From NCBI GenBank assembly GCA_031761405.1, contig JASEVX010000008.1, positions 37,392,903-37,456,902 on the forward strand: 64,000 bases of DNA, given 5' to 3'. The notes below the pieces were generated by a model. The model was not told the DNA's origin. It made no database searches and worked only from the letters and a program-made list of their open reading frames with translations. This document shows positions 34,668 through 44,070 of the stretch, piece after piece; positions within the stretch are counted from its first letter, which is position 1; every line of letters starts with the position of its first letter. The DNA is from Serripes groenlandicus (lineage: Eukaryota; Mollusca; Bivalvia; Cardiida; Cardiidae). The position numbers were made by a program, and so were the translations under genes.

Positions 34668-34710
34668 CCTAAACCCTTTCCTCACATACAATATCTAGCC
34701 AAAACTATGG
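34668..34710 (-). mobile_element. TTAA-MITE end fragment
   Basis: AAACCCTTTCCTCACATACA, then CAAAACTATGGGC. Confidence 0.5.
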
Positions 34711-34789
34711 GCATTCTGTAGTACATGTATTGTATTAGCTTTGTCTAGAGTTGAAATTATGTCAATCCTAAAGGTTGTTCCAAACCAAA

Positions 34790-34872
34790 CCAAATTTTGT
34801 GTTTACTATAAAATGATCTTCTCATAATAAACATCTCACTGAGATAAATTGTTGAGTATCCACAACAGATGT
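34790..34872 (+). mobile_element. TATGTTGTGGG hairpin MITE, decayed
   Basis: CATCTCACTGAGATAAATTG, then GTATCCACAACAGATGTGG. Confidence 0.45.
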
Positions 34873-34885
34873 GGTATAATTTAAT

Positions 34886-35130
34886 TTAACCCCCTTTCCC
34901 ACATAGAACTAATCTGCAGGAGACCACTTTGAGCATATTTTGACAAAAAATAGAAAATCAAAAAATAGAAAATCTCTATAATTGAATGGATAACCTATGA
35001 CGAAAAGTGGAAAGCATTGTGGCAAAAGGAGAAATTGCTCGTTTTGAGCAATTTCTTCTTTTTTCACTGTTTTCAAAAAGCTGTCGGCTGCAGAATGGTC
35101 AGAAAGTGTCTATATGAGGGAAAGTGTTAA
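34886..35130 (-). mobile_element. TTAA-MITE A with 17-bp internal duplication
   Basis: AAAAAATAGAAAATC is present twice in the long arm, making it longer than usual. TTAA on both sides. Confidence 0.9.
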
Positions 35131-35322
35131 CCCTTTAACAGTTAAGGCGCTTTCTGACACGTCAGATTCTGCAGACAACTTTTGAAAGCCTCTATAATTT
35201 AACCTTTTGCCACAATGTTTTCATCTCTTTTCAAGAAATAAATAAGAGATTTTCCATATTTTTGAGGCTGTTTCTTAAGACTTGGTCTGCTGCAGATTTG
35301 CAATATATATGGGAAAGGGATA
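35127..35322 (+). mobile_element. TTAA-MITE, internally deleted
   Basis: TTAACCCTTTAACAGTTAAG to ATGGGAAAGGGATAA; hairpin left arm missing. Confidence 0.75.
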
Positions 35323-35810
35323 ATTGACTTAAGGAGAAAGTAATTTGTATGGCTATAAACTGTGTTTGAAGGTAAATAACACTGTCTGGGATATTTTATG
35401 TATCCATTTTACTTTCACTACATCATTCTGCACCAGATTTTTTCTTACAAACTAAGAATCAGGACTATTTATGAAACGATGGTAACAGTTACTGTAAGGT
35501 TATAAAAAGACCTCAAAATTATACTGGATGCTGCCCATTTGAATAAAATGACTTTGTAATCTTTTATCTTAAATATAATATTTGAGAGACCATTCATTTG
35601 AAAACATTGTGCAAAATTTGATTGTAAGATCTAGATGATCTTTAACATTGGAAGTAAAGAAAAGTCCTAGTCATGCATCTATTGATACAGGATTAAATTG
35701 AAAACATTGTGAGAAAGTACTTCATCTTTTATAATCAATTTCTCCTGTTTCCAGACTGTTTTAAATATCTACCTACCGCTGTGTGGGCGTCATCAATGTC
35801 TTCACCAGTT
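35323..35810. other. No recognised feature apart from a MITE scrap
   Basis: AATTGAAAACATTGTGAGAA with TCAATTTCTCCTGTTTCC near 35695-35755 is a hairpin remnant. Confidence 0.4.
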
Positions 35811-36031
35811 TATCCTTTCCCACATTCATCAAATCTGCAGCAGACGACTTTGAACATATTTTGTTAAAAAATAGAAAATCTCTATAATTGAACCTATGAT
35901 TAAAAGTGGAAAACAATGTGGCAAAAGGTGAAATTGCTTGTTTCGAGCAATTTCTTCTTTTGTCACTATCCTTTCAAAAATCTGTTAGCTGCAGAGGCGT
36001 CAGAAAGCGTCTATATGAGGGAAAGGGTTAA
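35811..36031 (-). mobile_element. TTAA-MITE A, slightly deleted
   Basis: ATCCTTTCCCACATTCATCA start, apex GCTTGTTTCGAGC, right GTCTATATGAGGGAAAGGG. Confidence 0.88.
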
Positions 36032-36079
36032 TAAAGATCTGGAAAATCTCTAGAAATGAAGGTATACACTGTACTTACT

Positions 36080-36282
36080 TAAAAATAAAGTTGAAACATA
36101 TTTTGTCAAAAAATAGAAAATCTCTATAATTGAATGGATAACCTTAACCTATGACTAAAAGTGGAAAACATTGAATATTGCAAAAGGAGAAAATTTGCTT
36201 GTTTTGAGCAATTTCTCCTTTTGTCATAATGTTTACAAAAGTCGTCTGCTGTAGATGCATCAAAATGCATGGAAAGGGTTAA
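36080..36282 (-). mobile_element. TTAA-MITE, left tip missing
   Basis: Starts within GAAACATATTTTGTCAAAAA; CTTAACCTATGACTAAAAG; right tip shortened, ending GGAAAGGGTTAA. Confidence 0.78.
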
Positions 36283-36379
36283 AAGGATGTATAGCCAAAC
36301 CACCTGTTAGGTGAACCCTTTTCCTCAAAAAAAAATTGTTGGTCTAGATTAAGGACAAGTAAAATGATCAGTGCACCCT

Positions 36380-36416
36380 GTCTGCTGCAGATATGCTGCT
36401 TGTGGGAAAGGGTTAA
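36380..36416 (+). mobile_element. TTAA-MITE right-end fragment
   Basis: GTCTGCTGCAGATATGCTGC, then GTGGGAAAGGGTTAA. Confidence 0.65.
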
Positions 36417-36417
36417 G

Positions 36418-36466
36418 CTTAAACCAAGGCTATGTTGTTGGTCCTCAAAAGATTTATCTCTGTAAG
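36418..36466 (+). mobile_element. TATGTTGTGGG MITE scrap
   Basis: CCAAGGCTATGTTGTTGGTC, then CTCAAAAGATTTATCTC. Confidence 0.4.
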
Positions 36467-36827
36467 AAATATACAAGAGAAAGTTGATGCAAGGCATCAA
36501 TGTCGCCGGAAAAGACTGCATTGATTTATTTATGTATTCTTGACTTTCCTTAGTCTATTCAAACATTAGGAACGTAGTAATGAAAACATTTGCTTATAAA
36601 TTTTATATACATACCTATACATTAGGGTATCTATAAAAAATTAACGAAATGTGTACACATTTATCTGGCTTAAATTTAATTTTGCTGTTGTTACTTATTT
36701 AAATAATAGTATTCATTCATATAATTTCAATGTTTGTCAATCTTATTCGAATCACAAGGTAAATATCCTGGTATTGCTTTAAAGGGAGGTAATTTGAAGA
36801 AAACAAAAGTCTTCAAAAGGAGAAATA
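36467..36827. other. AT-rich stretch with an isolated hairpin
   Basis: TTGATGCAAGGCATCAATGT at about 36486 resembles, inverted, the terminal hairpin of the 17066/36828 element. Confidence 0.4.
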
Positions 36828-36964
36828 TATCAGCATTACCGTCTACAGTTTAAATTGTTCTATTGTTTGTGGATTTAAAAATGTTCTTTTTTTCTTATTT
36901 CTACATGTACAACGAAATATTGCGGCTTCTCTTTGACGCTTTGCGTCAAACATTCGTCTTGTAC
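36828..36964 (+). mobile_element. Dispersed element with terminal hairpin (copy 2)
   Basis: ATATCAGCATTACCGTCTAC to TTTGACGCTTTGCGTCAAAC and TTCGTCTTGT; paralogue of 17066-17214 with a compensated stem change. Confidence 0.65.
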
Positions 36965-37895
36965 TTGTCTAAAATAAAATAATATCACTCGCTTTTTCAT
37001 ATCGAAATGCGCATGCGCGAAAATCGATGTTAAAGGTCACGAAACTACACAACAGAATAGGGTCTATATTTAGCTTAGAAACAGTTCCTACTTTAGATAT
37101 TCATGGATTAACATTATTAAATGAATTCTACACAAATCAAGACATCTCTTTGAACATGAAAACAACATTTAGTAAGTTAAAATTGCTATTAAAAGGAGAA
37201 TCCGAAATTGACCTCAATGATGACACATAAGAGTCTGCATTATGGGGGTGTTGGTTCACGTCTTGAAGGGACCACTTTTGTCTTCGTAAATAAGACAAAA
37301 AACTTAAATGCGAGTGAAATAAAAAAAACTGCAAACATTAAAAAATCGGAATATTTATTTCATTTTAGATGTGTCATTTATTAGTGTTCGTAAACAACCA
37401 CAATTGTAATATGTTCAAATCATCTAGATTTGTTTCTTTCTAATAATAAGCCGCCCTCCCATGTGATTTCCGAAAAGCTATTAAAAATAGAAGTCGCGGG
37501 CTTCTGCCCGGCGACTAATATAATAATAATTAATATATTTATTGATGTTTTCATTATTGTAATTTGGAGGAAATAAAGACATATATACTTATATTTATTT
37601 ATATTACAAAATACGAATATTGGAGTACGTGTCCACATCATACATCAGGGTTGTATGGTCAAGTCAACATGTAGAAATCTTAATAATTATAATGGTGAAT
37701 CCAGATATCCAGCAGGCTTATTAAATAAGATCAAAGGTTATCATTGCAGTAATAAAACTGCCTTAAATAAAGTTAACGATCATTGAAGAGGACTGTGGAC
37801 CATCCTGTTTCCTATAATAAACAATTAAAACATGATTGTTCTTGCAGTGATCAATAAATATGTTTATGGTACAATCAATGGAAGACCTTGTTACC
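36965..37895. other. Unassigned AT-rich stretch
   Basis: A 67-codon plus frame (37027-37230) has no recognisable motif and starts without context. TAATAATAATAATTAATATA near 37520. No gene called. Confidence 0.35.
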
Positions 37896-38130
37896 TTAAC
37901 CCTTTCCCTCATACGACAATTCTGCAGCAGACGACTTTGAACATATTTTTTCAAAAAATGAAAAATCTCTATAATTGAATGGATAACCTATGACTTTAAA
38001 GTGGAAAACATTGTGGCAAAAGGAGAAATTGCTCGTTTTGAGCAATTTCTTCTTTTGTCACTATGTTTTCAAAAAGCCGTCTGCTGCAGAGGCGTCAGTA
38101 TTTTTAGCGTATTATGAGGGAAAGGGTTAA
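37896..38130 (-). mobile_element. TTAA-MITE A, complete
   Basis: TTAA on both sides; apex GCTCGTTTTGAGC; right arm reads GCGTCAGTATTTTTAGCG, a local change. Confidence 0.93.
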
Positions 38131-38178
38131 TTGTTTCCCTTTTGTAAGCATCGTGGCAGTCATAGATCTATCATATTG

Positions 38179-38367
38179 TTAAACCTTTCCCACATACAAC
38201 AAATCTTCAGCAAACAATAAATTGAAATATTTAGTACAAAATATGGAAACTCTCTATAAATTAAAGAACTAAAGAGTAGAGTGAGTTTAATATTTCCTTG
38301 ATGTTTTCAAAAGTAATCTGCTGTATATATTGGCATCAGAAAATGTCTGTATGTGGGAAAGGGTTAA
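38179..38367 (-). mobile_element. TTAA-MITE, hairpin lost
   Basis: TTAAACCTTTCCCACATAC to GTGGGAAAGGGTTAA. Confidence 0.8.
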
Positions 38368-38542
38368 GCCATTCCCCTGATACAAAAGATGTGCACACTT
38401 TTGCAGCACATGACATTTAGTAACATTTTGGGGGAAAAGGAGAAAGTGTTCATCAAGATGTTTCTTCTGTTACTTACCAAAAGTATAAAGGTCTTCAAAA
38501 GACATCTGCTACATCAAAGATCTGTATGTGTTAAAGGGATTG
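38364..38542. mobile_element. TTAA-MITE, decayed, shares TTAA with previous copy
   Basis: TTAAGCCATTCCCCTGATAC, TTTTGCAGCACATGAC, then AAAAGACATCTGCTAC. Confidence 0.6.
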
Positions 38543-38820
38543 ATTGGATTAGTTTAACAAAAAGTAAAGTTTAAAATCAACTTGACTGTCTTTATTGTAA
38601 ATTACTTTTACTAGAGTGTATGTGTATGATGTACTATTGGATACTATAATTTGTTTTTAAATAGCCCTAGAGCAAAATTTAATAAAATGATCACTTTGAA
38701 AATATATTGAAAGAATGACTTGAAAAAAGAGGATGTATGTAATTAAAGGGTGTAAAATGGCAGTATTAAATGCATTGATTAATTATGACAATCATTAAAA
38801 GTAATTGTTTCCTTTCTTTG

Positions 38821-39036
38821 CCTATCCCTTTGCCACATGCAGACATAGTGTGAGGTGTCTGCAGCAGACGACTTTGAAAACATTGTAGCAAAACAATAAT
38901 TGCTCATATTAAATGAACAATTCACTTTGCCACACTGTTTTTTAACTCGTATTCCAAAATGAAATGTATTATAGACTTCTAGAAATCTTCCATACTTTTT
39001 CTCAGATGTTTTCAAATCGATTTGTTTCATGGTTAA
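38821..39036 (+). mobile_element. TTAA-MITE, old
   Basis: ATCCCTTTGCCACATGCAG; GTCTGCAGCAGACGACTTT; right end decayed up to TTAA 39033-39036. Confidence 0.75.
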
Positions 39037-39125
39037 CCCTTTCCCTTGTATGACAATTCTGCAGCAGACGACTTTGACAAACACAATGTAATTCATAAAT
39101 GGGAAAGTGCAGTTGTTTGAAAGAG
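39033..39125 (-). mobile_element. TTAA-MITE left part only
   Basis: TTAACCCTTTCCCTTGTATG and CTGCAGCAGACGACTTTGA, then unrelated sequence. Confidence 0.75.
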
Positions 39126-39209
39126 GGAATGAATGGCTGAAAGCCGCAATATACATGAATGGGATTGGCAAATAAGATGAACAATAATAACTTTTGTTGA
39201 TTTTCATGA

Positions 39210-39435
39210 TTAAACCTTTTCCCTCATATAGACACTTTCTGATGTCTCTGCAGCAAACAGCTTTTTGAAAACATAGTGACAAAAGAAGAAATTGCTCAAA
39301 ACGAGCAATTTCTCCTTTTGCCACAATGTTTTCCACTTTTAGTCGTAGGTTAACCATTCAACTATAGAGATTTTTTTTTACAAGATATGTTCAAAGTCGT
39401 CTGCTGCAGAATTATCGTATGAGGGAAAGGGTTAA
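39210..39435 (+). mobile_element. TTAA-MITE A, complete, upstream of Sprouty
   Basis: TTAAACCTTTTCCCTCATA to GAGGGAAAGGGTTAA; apex GCTCAAAACGAGC. Lies about 150 bp before the predicted promoter. Confidence 0.94.
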
Positions 39436-39589
39436 AGGTGTGAGGGCTTCCTCCTTCAGAGATAAGGGTGATGGGTGATTATTTCATGGCCTGTAATTGT
39501 CATCTGAAGTATACAACAATTACTACATTTCCTCTCATCAATGACAGACAATCACACACCACCTATTGATGAGTTAATGATGGACTTTG

Positions 39590-39671
39590 ATTGGTCATAA
39601 TTTATGACAGTGTCTGTGTACATGATTGGTCAAGCCTGTTATATAGTGTGATATATGGATAGAAATCATTC
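39590..39671 (+). promoter_or_regulatory. Candidate core promoter of Sprouty (two inverted CCAAT boxes, TATA, initiator)
   Basis: ATTGG (CCAAT on the other strand) occurs at 39590-39594 and 39625-39629. A TATA box, TTATATAG, is at 39639-39646. TCATTC at 39666-39671 matches the bilaterian initiator TCAKTY and puts +1 at the A at 39668, 28 bases after the first T of TATATA, the canonical spacing. The spacing is seen; the promoter role is inferred. Confidence 0.5.
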
Positions 39672-39821
39672 ATTGACTAGTATACTATAGTATTACTACA
39701 AGTATAGCTCAGTGTGAAAGAAAACAATATCAACAAGGATAAAAAAAGAGTTATTTAACTGAAAGACAATTTGGAGAAATACAAGAATAGTGGAGTGTTT
39801 CTCATTTTATAAGTGCAAAAG
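39668..39821 (+). other. Predicted non-coding exon 1 of Sprouty
   Basis: Runs from the predicted initiator to a possible splice donor AAAAG|GTATAA (GT at 39822-39823). No long frame is seen. It would join the acceptor at 40025-40026. Inference only. Confidence 0.35.
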
Positions 39822-40026
39822 GTATAATAATGAATTTGTAATTGCGTTGAAATGTTTTACTTCCCTTGAAAGAAAAGGACATTTTCGGCTGAGAGATGTT
39901 TTCAAAGTCATCTGCTGAAGATTTTTTCGTATTCATGGGAAAGGTTTAAAATACATTGCTAGGTTTTAAAACTGAAAAAAAAAAAAAAAAAAGCCAATAT
40001 GATCATATTAAATTTTGTCTTTTCAG
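39822..40026 (+). other. Predicted 5'-UTR intron of Sprouty
   Basis: Donor GTATAA at 39822; acceptor is a T-rich tract ending TTTTGTCTTTTCAG at 40026. A long A run lies at about 39975-39992. The acceptor is strong, the donor moderate. A MITE fragment lies inside (39891-39948). Confidence 0.45.
39891..39948 (+). mobile_element. TTAA-MITE terminal fragment in the Sprouty intron
   Basis: Only the 8-nt-spacer end remains: ATGTTTTCAAAGTCATCTGC, then GGGAAAGGTTTAA. It lies between the predicted donor and acceptor. Confidence 0.6.
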
Positions 40027-40085
40027 ATTTGAACTGCTTTTGTGTTTTACCGATGTGGCGGTAAACACATGATAAGGACAAGGGC
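40027..40085 (+). promoter_or_regulatory. Sprouty 5' UTR with two upstream ORFs
   Basis: ATG at 40053 opens a three-codon frame (M-W-R, TAA at 40062), in frame with the main start. ATG at 40069 opens a six-codon frame whose TGA (40087-40089) overlaps the main ATG as ATGA. Both could limit translation or require reinitiation. The frames are seen; the effect is inferred. Confidence 0.5.
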
Positions 40086-40907
40086 ATGAGGCCAACAACT
40101 TACCAGACACCCGGAACACTTCCGCCCCCAGACAGTGCTGGGGTGATCACCCTTGATCAAGTTCGACCACAGCCAAGACCACAAAATGAGTATGTTGATA
40201 CTCCTCGAACGCCGCTTACACAGATTCATAGTGCGCTTAGAACAAGTGGGCAAGTTGGAAAGACAACTCTCATAACCCGGGAACGTGTTTTACTTCCCCA
40301 TGGAACAAATACTCATTCGAGTATTATTCGGACTCAGCCAATTTCGACAAGTCCACCGTTAAAGAAGGACATAACACCACCTGAAGTTGTTAAAGGGGAT
40401 GATTCTATATATTGTTCTAAATGTGGGAAATGTAAGTGTGGGGCTTGCACGAAGCCCTTAGAACTGCCGTCACGGTGGCTGTGTGGTGACAAGGTGAATA
40501 TAAGCCCGGAGAAATGTGTTGAGTATTGCACGTGTTTGTGCTGTGTGAAAGGATTATTTTACCACTGTTCGAAAGATGAGCAGGATGCGGATTATGAATG
40601 CGTTTCGGACCCTTGTGCGTGTTACCGACCCCATTGCTGCAAGCGATGGACTTGCATACTTGCAATGAGTGTGTGCTTACCTTGTTTGTGTTTGTATATA
40701 CCTGCTAAAGGGGGACTAATTACATGCACAGCATGCTATAACAAGTGCTGCATGAAAGGGTGTTCATGCAGGACGACAGACGGCACAAATCAGAACTCTA
40801 CTACTACAACAGCTACGAGCCGAACCACTCGAAGTAAATATGACCCCACGTCACAATATCGGGGCCTTTTGATCGAGTCAGACAGAGACAGCTCTTCTGT
40901 GTCTTGA
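40086..40907 (+). CDS. spry: Sprouty-family receptor tyrosine kinase signalling antagonist, single coding exon, 273 aa
   Basis: Sprouty proteins are membrane-associated feedback inhibitors of receptor tyrosine kinase-Ras-ERK signalling (FGF and EGF receptors). Seen here: residues 22-27 TLDQVR followed by NEYVDTP with Y36, which matches the conserved tyrosine motif that binds the Cbl ubiquitin ligase when phosphorylated. The cysteine-rich Sprouty domain spans about residues 110-229: CSKCGKCKC at 110-118, LPSRWLC at 127-133, CCVKGLFYHC at 152-161, DPCACYRPHCC at 175-185, LPCLCLYIPAKG at 198-209 and CYNKCC at 217-222. There is no EVH1 domain, so it is not Spred. Length is close to vertebrate Sprouty (about 290-320 aa). 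The serine-rich stretch before the domain is weak, and the Ser/Thr-rich tail (231-273) lacks a PxxPxR Grb2-binding motif. Start: first in-frame ATG after a TAA at 40062-40064. Sprouty genes commonly have one coding exon after non-coding exons, as predicted here. I could not tell which paralogue it is. Confidence 0.95.
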   Translation: MRPTTYQTPGTLPPPDSAGVITLDQVRPQPRPQNEYVDTPRTPLTQIHSALRTSGQVGKTTLITRERVLLPHGTNTHSSIIRTQPISTSPPLKKDITPPEVVKGDDSIYCSKCGKCKCGACTKPLELPSRWLCGDKVNISPEKCVEYCTCLCCVKGLFYHCSKDEQDADYECVSDPCACYRPHCCKRWTCILAMSVCLPCLCLYIPAKGGLITCTACYNKCCMKGCSCRTTDGTNQNSTTTTATSRTTRSKYDPTSQYRGLLIESDRDSSSVS

Positions 40908-41294
40908 GATAAAAAAGTTCTGAGCTGCATTAGGCAAAAATGGATCTTATTGATTGTTTGTTTGTTTGAACTTGATAGACAGGTGCTTTGCCACAAAGAC
41001 AACCAATGAGGATACACTTCTGGTTTTTAATCAGAAGTTGCATCTATAGATTCTTTATTATGTAAGCGGACATTGAAAGCTCACCTACGTTTTCACTGTT
41101 TGCAGATGCAACAAGATCTGTTTTGGCTTGATGCAGCTCAAATTTATTTCATTAACAACAAGATTTTTTTGCACATGTTGATGAAGTTAAAACAAATGGT
41201 ATTGTAGAACTATTGTTTCAGAGTTCTGGATATAGGGTGTATCGTCTACTCTAACCTCTGTAGTACTGTGGGTACTGAATAAGATCAGGTAGAC
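40908..41294 (+). other. Probable start of Sprouty 3' UTR
   Basis: AT-rich non-coding sequence after the stop codon, with no recognised repeat. No AATAAA is present here. The nearest one I see is at 41658-41663, inside a TTAA-MITE, so the 3' end may be long or MITE-supplied. Extent unknown. Confidence 0.35.
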
Positions 41295-41455
41295 AGACCT
41301 CTAGATAAGGGGCGTTTTGCATGTTCTAAAATCCTTATTTGACCCTCTGACCCTATGTTGTGGGTACTCAGAAGACTCATCTTAGTAAGACGATTTGTTT
41401 GAGTACACACAACATAGGGTTTGCTTTAATAATAAGAGAGAAATTGTGGGAAAAA
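41295..41455 (-). mobile_element. TATGTTGTGGG hairpin MITE
   Basis: GACCTCTAGATAAGGGGCG end; CCCTATGTTGTGGGTACTC and CACACAACATAGGGTTTG arms; far end lost in an AAAAAGAAAAAG tract. Confidence 0.83.
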
Positions 41456-41589
41456 GAAAAAGAAACTGATGAAGTCTATGCCCATTATGCAGATCTCTGT
41501 GTGTGTATATTTGATCATTATCTGTGATGATTTTTTTTTTTAAGAGAGTATACCTGGAGGGCAAAATTCTAAGGGTTCCGTTTAGCATA

Positions 41590-41790
41590 GCCCTTCCCCC
41601 TACGGCAGACCATTCTGTTTCATCTGCTGCAGATAACTTGTGAAACCATTTTGGCAAAATAAAGCAATTTCTCCTTTTGCAGAGATGTTTTCAACTCTTT
41701 GTAAAACGGTTTCATTTATAGAGATTTTCCATTTTCTTACCCGATGTTTTCAATTTTGTCTGCTGCAGATTGTTTGTAGGAAAAGGGCCA
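41590..41790 (+). mobile_element. TTAA-MITE, decayed, carries AATAAA
   Basis: CATCTGCTGCAGATAACTTG and TTGTCTGCTGCAGATTG; GCAAAATAAAGC gives an AATAAA at 41658-41663 downstream of Sprouty. Confidence 0.7.
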
Positions 41791-41926
41791 AATCATGTGT
41801 TTTGTAATGCTGTTCATTCAAAGCAGTTCAGATAGTTACGCTTGTACTTTCCAAAAAATATGTTCAGTCTCGTTGTTGTAATTTTTTTGTCACTTTTACA
41901 TGTAGTAGCACTTGCAAATCGCCTGT

Positions 41927-42098
41927 TTTAACTCTCCACATACAACAAATCTGTAGCAGACAGCTTCAAAAACATATCTGCCGAAATTATTGAAAAACTA
42001 TTAAGTAAAGTACAAATTTGTTATTGAATAGAGCAATTACTTCTCTTGCCCCAATGTTTTCAAATGCTTCAAAGTGTATCTGCAAGTGGTCAAGGGTT
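41927..42098 (-). mobile_element. TTAA-MITE, old
   Basis: TTTAACTCTCCACATACAAC to GTATCTGCAAGTGGTCAAGG; hairpin reduced to TAGAGCAATTACTTC. Confidence 0.68.
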
Positions 42099-42378
42099 AT
42101 ACAAGTTTATCTTTCTACATAAAATTTACAGTTTTTCTACAAATGTTACAAGATGTAGTTACAAGATGTTACAATAGGCAGGCTTTATGCAATGTATAAC
42201 TATAATTATATGATGACAATTACAAGAATGTTACAAGAAGTAGGGACAACTATTTTGCGTAAATCTGTAGAAGTGTGCTAAAAGGACCCTTTAGACTGAT
42301 GTTCCTTTACTTGTGCCATGTTGTTAAAGCTTTAATCTACTGACCAAATCTTAGCCCCTGTACTGACTTCTTGAAGTT

Positions 42379-42572
42379 TTAACCCTTTTCCACATACAAC
42401 AAATCTTTAGCTGACAAATTTGAGAATAAGTAAAATTTAAATAAATGAATAGAGGTGAAAACATAGTGGCAAATGGAGAAATTGCACATAATGAGCAATT
42501 TCTTCTTATGTGACAATGTTTTTCAAAGGTCGCCTGTCTGCTACAGATTAACTGTATGTGGGAAAGGGTTAA
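42379..42572 (-). mobile_element. TTAA-MITE, old
   Basis: TTAACCCTTTTCCACATAC to GTGGGAAAGGGTTAA; apex GCACATAATGAGC mispaired. Confidence 0.85.
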
Positions 42573-42640
42573 AAGGGATGAGATCAGTGAACTGATTTGG
42601 TACATTAATAACCCTCATCCCACGTTATGTGACTTAATTA

Positions 42641-42870
42641 TTAACCCTTTCCCTCATATAGACGCTTTCTGACGCCTCTGCAGCAGACGGCCTTTTGAAA
42701 ACATAGTGACAAAAGAAGAAATTGCACAAAACATGCAATTTCTCCTTTTGCCACAATGTTTTCCACTTTTTGTCACAGGTTATCCATTCAATTATGGAGA
42801 TTGTCTATATTTTGAGAAAATACGTTCAAAGTCGTCTACTGCAGAATTGTCGTATGAGGGAAAGGGTTAA
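42641..42870 (+). mobile_element. TTAA-MITE B, complete
   Basis: 230 bp with TTAA on both sides; apex GCACAAAACATGC. Confidence 0.95.
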
Positions 42871-43075
42871 AACAACTAAACTTTGGTTATCATGTTGATA
42901 AACTCAACTAGTATCAACACTTGCAAACAATATAGACTAAGTTCAGCCAGCACATTTGTGCAGTCTAATCTTGGTCTACGATCTATAAAGTCTGAGCAAA
43001 TTCTATTCGAAAGACATGCAATGATTTAGTCAAAAGCTGTAATGACAGTTGCAGAAATTCAGCAGGATAAAGCTA

Positions 43076-43309
43076 TTAACCCTTTCCCTCATACGACATT
43101 TCTGCAACAGACGACTTTGAACGTATTTTGTCAAAACATAGAAAATCTCCATAATTGAATGGATAACCAACCTATGACCAAAAGTGGAAAACATTGTGGC
43201 AAAAGGAGAAATTGCATGTTTTGTGCAATTTCTTCTTTTGTCACTATGTTTTCAAAACGCCGTCTGCTGCAGAGGCGTCAGAAAGCATCTATATGAGGTA
43301 AAGGGTTAA
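43076..43309 (-). mobile_element. TTAA-MITE B, complete
   Basis: TTAA on both sides; apex GCATGTTTTGTGC; four extra bases at GATAACCAACCTATG. Confidence 0.95.
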
Positions 43310-43653
43310 AGGTTGTTATGATATGGTTAAAACTGTTTTTGATGGCTTCAGAAATAAATGGATTAATCAGTATAGTCTGTTATGTTTGCTGAATGAGAAA
43401 AAATATAGTTGATGAAAAGATTGCCTTTTATCTTTCGTTACATTCATAGTATTTTACAAGAATGAATTTCTTAAAGTTCTCTTTTCTAACCTTCATTTGA
43501 TACAAACAATTTGTAAGACCCTGTATACATGCTATATTTTGTAAAACTTTTTGCTTCTACCCTGTATTCTTTCTATTCCATTGTTCTAAAATTCTTCTTT
43601 AACAACTTTACTTATTTCTGTTGTACTTGATAATTCGACAGATCAGGAAAAGG
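43310..43653. other. No recognised feature
   Basis: AT-rich, no open frame of note. Confidence 0.4.
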
Positions 43654-44032
43654 TTTAATACGCTTTCCCACATACAACAAATCTGCAGCAGACAACTTCG
43701 AAAACATCTGGTTAGGACCATTCAAACATGGTAAACCTCTATGAACGTAAGTTTAACCCTTTCCCTCATATAGACATTTTCTGATGCCTCTGCAGCAGAC
43801 GGCTTTTTGGAAACATAGTGACAAAACGTGCAATTTCTCCTTCTGCCACAATGTTTTCCACTTTTTGTCATAGGTTATCCATTAAATTATTGAGATTTTC
43901 TATTTGTTGACAAAATATGTTCAAAGTCGTCTGCTGCAGAATTGTCGTATGAGGGAAAGGGTTAATCATTGAGCAGAGTTGAAAACATGGCTGCAGCGGC
44001 ATCAGAAAGCATCTGTATAATGTGAAATCATT
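43654..44032 (-). mobile_element. TTAA-MITE, old, containing a nested copy
   Basis: Left part CTTTCCCACATACAACAAAT to GAACGTAAGTTTAA; resumes after the nested copy with TCATTGAGCAGAGTTGAAAA and GCGGCATCAGAAAGCATCTG. Confidence 0.85.
43753..43975 (+). mobile_element. TTAA-MITE B nested in another copy, one hairpin arm lost
   Basis: TTAA at 43753-43756 and 43972-43975. GTGACAAAACGTGCAATTTC lacks the left hairpin arm. Confidence 0.93.
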
Positions 44033-44070
44033 AAAAGCCCCTTACAATTGCATACTTTCTTATATCTGTT

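Noticed and set aside
38779..39357. 192-codon minus-strand open frame
   Set aside because: It runs through two TTAA-MITEs; peptides like ENIVAKGEIA and FEQFLLLS recur in frames at 33996, 44191, 45831, 48670 and 54816 because the repeat is translated, not because a gene is shared.
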